Assembly: GCA_018665385.1 (NCBI GenBank)
Contig: JABJDN010000174.1
Span: 1 to 7,071 of the forward strand
Direction: 5' to 3'
Length of the DNA stretch: 7,071 nucleotides
DNA from: Phycisphaerae bacterium
GTDB lineage: Bacteria; Planctomycetota; Phycisphaerae; Phycisphaerales; SM1A02
Shown here: positions 1-5,154 of the stretch, piece after piece
Position numbering within the stretch: the first letter of the stretch is position 1
How the letters are laid out: every line of letters begins with the position of its first letter
Made by a program: the position numbers and the translations under genes
Notes under the pieces: model-generated
Database searches by the model: none
What the model was told of the DNA's origin: nothing
Seen by the model: the letters and a program-made list of their open reading frames with translations, nothing else

Positions 1-788
1 TCCATTTGTTCAAACTCACGGCTTCGGAATATGAAGTTTCGTGGCGTTACTTCGTTGCGAAAGGCTTTGCCTACTTGCGCAATGCCAAACGGAACCTTTA
101 CACGCATTGTGTCAACGATGTTCATGAAGTTGAGGAAGATGCCTTGTGCTGTTTCAGGCCTTAGGTATGCTTTGTTGTCCTCGCCGCCAGTTGCACCAAC
201 GGTTGTATCAAACATCAAACTGAATTGTCTTGGCTCGGTAAGCGTGCCAGCTACTTTTGTGTCTGGCCCAACTATTTGTACAAATTTAGTTACATCGATG
301 TCTGTCAATAATTTTGTTTCGTACCCCTCGTCGAGTGAATCAACTTTTTCGTATTTTGAAAGTAATTTTCTTGCGCGTTCTTCGGATTCTTCGTCGCTTT
401 CTATAAAAGCGTACATTTGTCCTTCGCCATTGGAATTCGCAACGACATGAAGATGGTCAGCACGGTACCTTGATTTGGTTTCTTTGCAGTCAACCATTGG
501 ATCATTAAAACCGCCAACGTGACCAGATGCTTCCCAGACTTTTGGATTCTGAATAATCGAAGAGTCGATGCCAACAACACTCAGTGGATTACCATCTGGA
601 CCCATGGGTGGACAGTGCACCATATCGTGCCACCATGCGTCACGAATGTTATTCTTCAACTCTGTCCCGAGTGGACCGTAATCCCAAAAGCCATTGATGC
701 CGCCGTAAATTTCACTAGAAGGGAAAATAAATCCCCGACGTTTGCAAAGCGAGACGAGTTCTTCCATTGAATACGTAGTTGTTGTCAT
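1..788 (-). CDS. glyS: Glycyl-tRNA synthetase, α2 (single-chain) type, N-terminal 262 residues; runs off the left edge
   Basis: Class II aminoacyl-tRNA synthetase that charges tRNA-Gly with glycine in the cytoplasm. Seen: an N-terminal block with LCKRRGFIFPSSEIYGG (about residues 14-30), then the WDYGPLG motif-1 region (35-41), the RYRADHL stretch near 107-113, RPETAQGIF (210-218), and the motif-2 segment FRNEVTPRNFIFRSREFEQM (243-262), where the window ends. These are hallmarks of the α2 GlyRS shared by Thermus, actinobacteria, archaea and eukaryotes, not of the two-subunit GlyQ/GlyS enzyme of E. coli. Motif 3 and the anticodon-binding domain lie outside. The ATG at 788-786 overlaps the pdxA stop as ATGA. 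No strong ribosome site precedes it, which fits translational coupling. An internal ATG at codon 8 is a possible but less likely start. The reading frame is open throughout, so truncation is only due to the window edge. Confidence 0.95.
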   Translation of the reverse strand, partial: MTTTTYSMEELVSLCKRRGFIFPSSEIYGGINGFWDYGPLGTELKNNIRDAWWHDMVHCPPMGPDGNPLSVVGIDSSIIQNPKVWEASGHVGGFNDPMVDCKETKSRYRADHLHVVANSNGEGQMYAFIESDEESEERARKLLSKYEKVDSLDEGYETKLLTDIDVTKFVQIVGPDTKVAGTLTEPRQFSLMFDTTVGATGGEDNKAYLRPETAQGIFLNFMNIVDTMRVKVPFGIAQVGKAFRNEVTPRNFIFRSREFEQM

Positions 789-1813
789 GTTGTTGATTTT
801 ATCAGAGGGTTTGTAGTTGTAAGGGTGCATGCAAGTTCAATTGCATGAAGAAGTGATTTTGGATTTGCTTTGTTTGCTCCAGCAATATCAAAAGCAGTGC
901 CGTGGTCTGGACTTGTGCGAATGATTGGAATACCAAGGGTCCAGTTAACTGCAGTGCCAAAGGAAAGCAGTTTGATAGGAAGAAGCCCTTGGTCGTGGTA
1001 CATCGCAACAACGACATCAAAGTCTTTTGCTCTGGTGAAAATAGTATCAGCAGGGAAGGGGCCTTGTACATGTATGTCTTGGTTTTGCGCATGCTTTATT
1101 GCGGGTGAAATTAGCCGCTGTTCTTCATCCCCTAAAATGCCATTTTCGCCAGCATGAGGATTCAACCCTGTGACGGCAATTCTTGGTTTTTCTATTCCTA
1201 ACTGCTTGCAACCAATGTTCGCTAAATCAATGGCATCAAACACTTTGCCAATTGTCAGTACGTTCCGAATATCCATTAGCGGTATGTGGCACGTTGCTAG
1301 AACAACCCGCAACGAATCGGAAACAAACATCATTGCGTGCCGTTTCGATTTGGTTCTTGAAGCAAACAGCTCTGTATGCCCCGGCCATTTGTAGCCACCC
1401 ATTGACCAACTCTGTTTGCAAATTGGTGCAGTTACAACAGCATCAATTTTCCGAGGATCACTGCTGGGTAACATTGCATCTTTCATTGCACTTTCTACCC
1501 AGCGTTTTGATACATGGCCTCCAATGGCACTAGGCGAGTGGGCAAGCGAATGTAATCTATCGTCACCATCATCAAGAACTACGGCGTTGGCATGAAGGTG
1601 TTGGGTTGCTCGCTCAGAGTTTGCATCTACACGAAACCAGTTTGGTGTGACTTTGCAATAGTCAGCAGCAAGAGTGAGAACATCGTTCGCTCCGTATACG
1701 ACAATGTGTGCCTTTTGCAGTAAAGTACTGCCTGAAATGACTTTTGCAACAATCTCTGGACCAATGCCGGCTGGGTCACCCATCGTTATTCCAATGGTTG
1801 GTTTATTGGTCAA
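785..1813 (-). CDS. pdxA: 4-hydroxythreonine-4-phosphate dehydrogenase (PdxA), vitamin B6 biosynthesis
   Basis: Cytoplasmic NAD-dependent enzyme of the DXP-dependent pyridoxal phosphate pathway. It oxidises 4-phosphohydroxy-L-threonine, and the product after decarboxylation is condensed by PdxJ. The 342 residues match the usual family size (about 330). Seen: N-terminal ITMGDPAGIGPEIV (9-22), TAPICKQSW (128-136), GHTELF (145-150), GLNPHAGE (216-223), GPFPADT (251-257), MYHDQGLLPIK (271-281) and RTSPDHGTAFDIAG (299-312). By alignment with the known enzyme, His176, His220 and His273 are the divalent-metal ligands, and all are present. The start is TTG at 1813-1811. It overlaps the upstream stop as TTGA, is preceded by an AAAGGCGG ribosome site at 1827-1820, and no other in-frame start follows the TAA at 1828-1826 before it. 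The next ATG would remove most of the first conserved motif. Relatives act on D-threonate or D-erythronate phosphate, but no partner kinase is nearby, so the B6 role is preferred. Confidence 0.96.
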   Translation of the reverse strand: MTNKPTIGITMGDPAGIGPEIVAKVISGSTLLQKAHIVVYGANDVLTLAADYCKVTPNWFRVDANSERATQHLHANAVVLDDGDDRLHSLAHSPSAIGGHVSKRWVESAMKDAMLPSSDPRKIDAVVTAPICKQSWSMGGYKWPGHTELFASRTKSKRHAMMFVSDSLRVVLATCHIPLMDIRNVLTIGKVFDAIDLANIGCKQLGIEKPRIAVTGLNPHAGENGILGDEEQRLISPAIKHAQNQDIHVQGPFPADTIFTRAKDFDVVVAMYHDQGLLPIKLLSFGTAVNWTLGIPIIRTSPDHGTAFDIAGANKANPKSLLHAIELACTLTTTNPLIKSTT

Positions 1814-2982
1814 CCTATACCGCCTTTAAGTGGACCATCGCCAAATTTTTCACGTAATTTACGCATGGCACTATCGTCTTCGCGTGCTGGTTGTGACTCG
1901 TCATTTCCTTGTCCTTGTTTGAGCGACAAACTAATCCTTCGAGTGGCAGCATCAACTGAAAGAACTTTTACACTTACTACTTGCGTTTCTTTGACAACGT
2001 CTTTTGGAGATTTGATGCGGTGGTCTGCTAATTCTGAAATATGAATTAATCCTTCAGTTCCAGAACCAATATCAACGAAAGCGCCAAACTCTGCAAGGCG
2101 AGTGACTGTACCTTCAATCATCTCTCCAACAACAACATCTGCCATAGAAGAAACGAATGGATCTTCAATGAGTTGTTTCATGCCAAAGGCTAATTTGGGT
2201 TGGTCCCCATCGGTGTTTATTTCAAGCAATTGCACTCGGACAACATCGCCGACCTTCACAAATTTTGCAGGGTCTGTATTTCGTTCCCATGTCATTTCTG
2301 AGCAGTGAATGAGGCCTTCTAGACCACCAATATCAGCAAAAGCGCCATACGGTTGCACGGAAGTGATTGTGGCATCATGAGTTGTGCCAACTTCGAGTGT
2401 GCCTAGCATTTCCGTTTTAGCAACTTCGCGTTCAGCTCTTAGGACTGATTTGCGACTAAGGACTACTCGATTTGCTCTTCTGTCTAGTTCGATTACTTCA
2501 CAGGCAAACTTCTCGCCAATCATGACATCAAGGTCTGGAACATGGTGAATGGCAACATGCCCTGCAGGCATAAATGCTTTGTGACCAGCGACTTCTAACT
2601 CCAAACCACCTTTATTTGTTCCAGAACATCTCGCTTCAACAACTTGCCCAATTTCTAGAGCGTCCCAAGTTGCTTTCTGAACAGCGCCTTTTCTTGAAAG
2701 TACGAGCATGCCGTCGCGATCTGTGCGTTCTATAACGAATTCAAGTACATCACCAAGCAGTGGAAGTTCGTCAAAGTGAGCTTTTGGGCAGCAGCCTTGT
2801 TCACGAGGACCAAACTCAACTAACACGTTAGGCCCGTGTATAGCGGCAATTACGCCAGAGCGTGTGCTTCTATCGCCAGTCGAAACGGGGCTTGCGGCAT
2901 CGAGCATATCTTCGAAACTTCCTTCGCCAATTGCGTCGAAAACTTCCTTATCAATGTCACCAGTAAAGGGTTTTTTTGCCAT
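1810..2982 (-). CDS. S1 RNA-binding-domain protein, short ribosomal protein S1-like (four S1 repeats)
   Basis: 390-residue RNA-binding protein of the ribosomal protein bS1 family, expected to bind mRNA and assist translation initiation on the 30S subunit. Four OB-fold S1 repeats can be seen: about 40-98 (divergent), 112-178, 199-270 (VQPYGAFADIGGLEGLIHCSEM) and 286-356 (LAEFGAFVDIGSGTEGLIHISEL). Their order resembles repeats 1-4 of E. coli S1, which has six in 557 residues; repeats 5-6 are absent. The tail is charged and ends LREKFGDGPLKGGIG, an ending I associate with planctomycete S1 proteins (from memory, not searched). The ATG at 2982-2980 follows an AGGA site at 2993-2990 with 7-nt spacing. 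It is the first gene of the leftward operon, and its TGA overlaps the pdxA TTG. The first two repeats of E. coli S1 carry ribosome docking, so retention of a divergent first repeat fits a real bS1, but a non-ribosomal S1 protein cannot be excluded. Confidence 0.92.
   Translation of the reverse strand: MAKKPFTGDIDKEVFDAIGEGSFEDMLDAASPVSTGDRSTRSGVIAAIHGPNVLVEFGPREQGCCPKAHFDELPLLGDVLEFVIERTDRDGMLVLSRKGAVQKATWDALEIGQVVEARCSGTNKGGLELEVAGHKAFMPAGHVAIHHVPDLDVMIGEKFACEVIELDRRANRVVLSRKSVLRAEREVAKTEMLGTLEVGTTHDATITSVQPYGAFADIGGLEGLIHCSEMTWERNTDPAKFVKVGDVVRVQLLEINTDGDQPKLAFGMKQLIEDPFVSSMADVVVGEMIEGTVTRLAEFGAFVDIGSGTEGLIHISELADHRIKSPKDVVKETQVVSVKVLSVDAATRRISLSLKQGQGNDESQPAREDDSAMRKLREKFGDGPLKGGIG
1820..1827 (-). 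promoter_or_regulatory. Ribosome binding site of pdxA (supports a TTG start)
   Basis: AAAGGCGG lies 6 nt before the TTG codon of pdxA, inside the last codons of the upstream S1 gene. It is the main reason to accept TTG as the start; ribosomes finishing the S1 gene could also restart here through the TTGA overlap. Confidence 0.7.
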
Positions 2983-2989
2983 TTGTACA

Positions 2990-2993
2990 TCCT
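2990..2993 (-). promoter_or_regulatory. Ribosome binding site of the S1-domain gene
   Basis: AGGA sits 7 nt before the ATG of the S1 gene, a normal spacing, and confirms the chosen start. Confidence 0.65.
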
Positions 2994-3010
2994 ACACCCA
3001 CTCGGGCTAC

Positions 3011-3041
3011 ATTAGAAGGTGCTTCGTGGCTAGAAAATCAA
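3011..3041 (-). promoter_or_regulatory. Weak candidate promoter for the S1-pdxA-glyS operon
   Basis: Read on the minus strand, TTGATT (3041-3036) and TCTAAT (3016-3011) resemble -35 and -10 boxes. The 19-bp spacing is longer than ideal. It would give a leader of roughly 20 nt before the S1 start. This is a by-eye match only. Confidence 0.25.
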
Positions 3042-3059
3042 CCATTGCGTACCATTTTG

Positions 3060-3077
3060 ATGTCATCGCGGTGACGT
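3060..3077. promoter_or_regulatory. Near-palindrome, possible operator
   Basis: ATGTCATCGCGGTGACGT is an 18-bp dyad with arms GTCA (3062-3065) and TGAC (3072-3075) about a CGCG centre, with two T/G mismatches between symmetric positions. It overlaps the -35/-10-like area upstream of pilM and lies between the divergent operons, a usual place for a repressor or activator site. No regulator family is identified. Confidence 0.3.
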
Positions 3078-3110
3078 ATAGAAGTCGCCTATCGTGTATC
3101 ATCATTTTTA

Positions 3111-3127
3111 ATGCCGAGAGTCGGCGT
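3111..3127 (+). promoter_or_regulatory. Short GC-rich hairpin in the pilM leader
   Basis: GCCGA (3113-3117) and TCGGC (3121-3125) form a perfect 5-bp stem around a GAG loop; a T·G and an A-T pair extend it to 7 bp. It ends 36 nt before the pilM ATG, so it would sit in the mRNA leader or serve as a protein-binding dyad. No T-tract follows on either strand, so it is not an intrinsic terminator. Confidence 0.35.
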
Positions 3128-3147
3128 CATATCTCTTCAGGAACGTT

Positions 3148-3152
3148 AAGGA
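3148..3152 (+). promoter_or_regulatory. Ribosome binding site of pilM (decides the start)
   Basis: AAGGA lies 11 nt before the ATG at 3164. The spacing is somewhat long, but this site and the onset of family similarity just after the ATG favour 3164 over the upstream in-frame ATG at 2864, which would overlap the S1 gene on the other strand. Confidence 0.5.
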
Positions 3153-3163
3153 AATTTACAAAC

Positions 3164-5152
3164 ATGGCACACCCTTCTGCTGCATGGGGCATCGAAATAG
3201 GCCAATTTGCAATCAAGGCACTCCGCCTTGAGCGCAGTGGTAACGAAGTAGAAGTCACTGACTTCGCTGTAGTACCACACCGTAAAGTTTTGTCTTCACC
3301 AGACATTGACGTTGCGGAAATTACTCGCCTTAGTCTTGGACAGTTAATTAGTGAAAAGAACTTAGAAGGCGAGCATCTCGTCATATCTGTTCCTGGTCAC
3401 TCTGCATTTGCGCGGTTCGCAAAGTTACCACCGGTTGAACCTAAAGCACTTCCAGAAATTGTGAAGTTCGAAGCGGTGCAACAAATCCCGTTCCCAATCG
3501 AAGAAGTTGAATGGGACTACGAAGCATTTCGCGAAGAAGGTTCGCCGGAAGTAGAAGTTGGCATTTTCGCTATTACGCGAGAACGCGTTAATGAACGGCT
3601 CGACGTCTATGGCGAAGTGGGTTTAAGCCCCGAAACATTAACGTTAAGTCCTGTCTCGTTGTTCAACGCAATGAACTATGACCTAAACCTTGGCAACACA
3701 GAAAAACCTGTTGTTTTTATCGATATTGGTACACAAGCAACAGATGTTATTATTGCCACAGGTAACCGCTGTTGGATTCGCACGTTCCCACTTGGTGGTA
3801 ATAACTTTACTGAAGCAATCGCTTCTTCATTCAAAATTTCTTATGCTAAAGCAGAGCGCTTGAAGCTTGAAGCAGCAAGCAGTAAATATGCAAAACAAAT
3901 TATGCAAGCGATGCGACCAGTTTTCGCAGACTTGCTTCAAGAATTGCAACGATCACTTAGTTACGCATCGTCTTCGGGTGATTTGACAACGATGGTTGGC
4001 TTGGGTTCAACATTCAAAATTCCTGGTCTACGAAAATTCATTGGTCAACAATTGCAAGTGAATGTGACTCGATTAGACGAGTTTAAACGTATTGATGTTT
4101 CAGGAAAAGAAGCCGCGTCGTTTGCAGAGAACTGTGTAAATATGGGCACCGCATACGGTCTTGCTTTACAAGGCGTAGGTGTGGGTCAAATTGATATAAA
4201 CTTGGTTCCATCTGCAATTCTTCGTGAACAAATGTGGCATTCAAAAACAAAGTGGTTCGTTGCAGCTGCATGCATTATTGTCGCGGGCAGCGCGCTGTCC
4301 ATTCTTGGTCCATTCTTGCAGCAACGGCAGTTAGGCACAGACGGTATTCCTACGAAGGTTAAACAAGCGATTCGCCAAGGAAAAGAGAACGTCAACGCAT
4401 ATAGAAAAGCAAAAGACAATGGGCAAGTTGGTGTAGAAGCCAGCACGATTAATTCACTCTTTACATACCGTGATGTGTGGCCGTACTTGGTGCAGGATGC
4501 CGCGGATGCATTAGCATCTTCAAGCCCGACTGCTAGAGACTTTACACTTGCTGAATATTTGGCACAATTTCCAGACCCTGCTACTCGGCCACTTATTCAA
4601 CTGTACGACTTGAAAGGGAATTACATACCTGAAGTAACAGGTAAAGATGCTGTCCCTGCTAAAATTCAATTGACCTTGGTTGTTGATTTAAGTTACGGGG
4701 CAACGGACAACCCGAAAGAAACCGGTGCAGCAATCGATTTTGTATCGAAGAATATTGTGCAGTGGTTAAAAAATAACGCTGAGCCAGTAGGCAATCGCGA
4801 ACATGTTCCGTACACCATTATGAATAAAATTGGATACGGACAAGAAAATTTCGTTGCTAAAAGCGGCCCAGAACATGGACCGAATGCAGTCCCTTCTGGC
4901 GGTGGCAGTGGTGGCGGTCGCCCAGGCGGTGGTTCTGGCGGTGGTTCTGGCGGTTCGCCCCCAGTAGACGACGCAGTTATTCCATACGTGCCTGTAACAA
5001 CTTCATCATTAAACGTACTTGCCCCTTTACCAAAACACCCTGAATCAAAACTTCATCCTGAAGGAAAAATTTGGTTCCGAGCAACAATTACGTACGAAGT
5101 GGAACTTCTTAAACAGCCGAGACAGGCTCAAGCAAACGGGATGGGTGGCTGA
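3164..5152 (+). CDS. pilM: Type IV pilus assembly PilM-like ATPase-fold protein fused to a PilN-like motif, membrane helix and periplasmic domain
   Basis: 662 residues, against about 350 for ordinary PilM. Residues 1-340 are the actin/FtsA-like fold: phosphate-1 loop WGIEIGQFAIK (8-18), SVPGHSAFARFAKLPP (75-90), FEAVQQIPFPIEEVEWDY (102-119), phosphate-2 FIDIGTQATDV (185-195), FPLGGNNFTEAIA (208-220) and the adenosine-type MVGLGSTFKIPGL (277-289). Then comes INLVPSAILREQ (345-356), like the N-terminal PilM-binding motif of PilN, followed by a hydrophobic segment at about 364-384. The remainder should be periplasmic: helical 395-470, a β/α stretch 498-560, a Gly-rich linker 578-598 and a last β segment KIWFRATITYEVELL (635-649). 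PilM with PilN forms the inner-membrane platform that aligns pilus assembly. The start is the ATG at 3164 just before the conserved fold, with AAGGA upstream. It heads the rightward operon; the next gene starts 2 nt after its TGA. Phosphate-1 has Glu where the family usually has Asp. The PilM part is certain; the PilN comparison is inference. Confidence 0.88.
   Translation: MAHPSAAWGIEIGQFAIKALRLERSGNEVEVTDFAVVPHRKVLSSPDIDVAEITRLSLGQLISEKNLEGEHLVISVPGHSAFARFAKLPPVEPKALPEIVKFEAVQQIPFPIEEVEWDYEAFREEGSPEVEVGIFAITRERVNERLDVYGEVGLSPETLTLSPVSLFNAMNYDLNLGNTEKPVVFIDIGTQATDVIIATGNRCWIRTFPLGGNNFTEAIASSFKISYAKAERLKLEAASSKYAKQIMQAMRPVFADLLQELQRSLSYASSSGDLTTMVGLGSTFKIPGLRKFIGQQLQVNVTRLDEFKRIDVSGKEAASFAENCVNMGTAYGLALQGVGVGQIDINLVPSAILREQMWHSKTKWFVAAACIIVAGSALSILGPFLQQRQLGTDGIPTKVKQAIRQGKENVNAYRKAKDNGQVGVEASTINSLFTYRDVWPYLVQDAADALASSSPTARDFTLAEYLAQFPDPATRPLIQLYDLKGNYIPEVTGKDAVPAKIQLTLVVDLSYGATDNPKETGAAIDFVSKNIVQWLKNNAEPVGNREHVPYTIMNKIGYGQENFVAKSGPEHGPNAVPSGGGSGGGRPGGGSGGGSGGSPPVDDAVIPYVPVTTSSLNVLAPLPKHPESKLHPEGKIWFRATITYEVELLKQPRQAQANGMGG
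4898..4957 (+). repeat. Gly/Ser-rich linker repeat inside pilM
   Basis: It encodes residues 579-598, almost only Gly and Ser with one Arg-Pro. GGCGGTGGTTCT occurs as an exact 12-bp tandem at 4925-4936 and 4937-4948, followed by a partial third unit. Exact copies suggest recent slippage. It is probably a flexible periplasmic linker before the last β segment. Confidence 0.85.
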
Positions 5153-5154
5153 TT

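Larger units (their letters stand above)
2983..3163. promoter_or_regulatory. Divergent intergenic region between the S1 operon and the pilM operon
   Basis: These 181 bp separate two head-to-head operons, so both promoters should lie here. I find no strong σ70-type pair. On the plus strand TATAGA at 3077-3082 resembles a -10 box, but the nearest -35-like TTGATG (3057-3062) is only 14 bp away. Two near-palindromes (3060-3077 and 3111-3127) are the clearest structures. No open reading frame in this stretch looks coding. Confidence 0.6.

Noticed and set aside
31..770. Plus-strand open frames at 31-450 and 519-770
   Set aside because: They are antisense to glyS, whose translation matches GlyRS motifs without a break.
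1170..1533. Plus-strand open frames over the middle of pdxA
   Set aside because: Antisense to a complete, motif-rich pdxA; the translations resemble nothing I recognise.
2971..2977. Run of seven T (seven A in the S1 mRNA) as a slippage or frameshift site
   Set aside because: It is an Ala-Lys-Lys start common in bacterial proteins, and the frame continues intact on both sides.
3111..3127. Hairpin considered as an intrinsic terminator
   Set aside because: No run of T follows it on either strand and no gene ends next to it.
2864..3163. In-frame N-terminal extension of pilM by 100 residues from an upstream ATG
   Set aside because: It would overlap the 5' end of the S1 gene in antisense, crosses the divergent promoter region, shows no family similarity, and PilM similarity begins right after the ATG at 3164, which has its own ribosome site.
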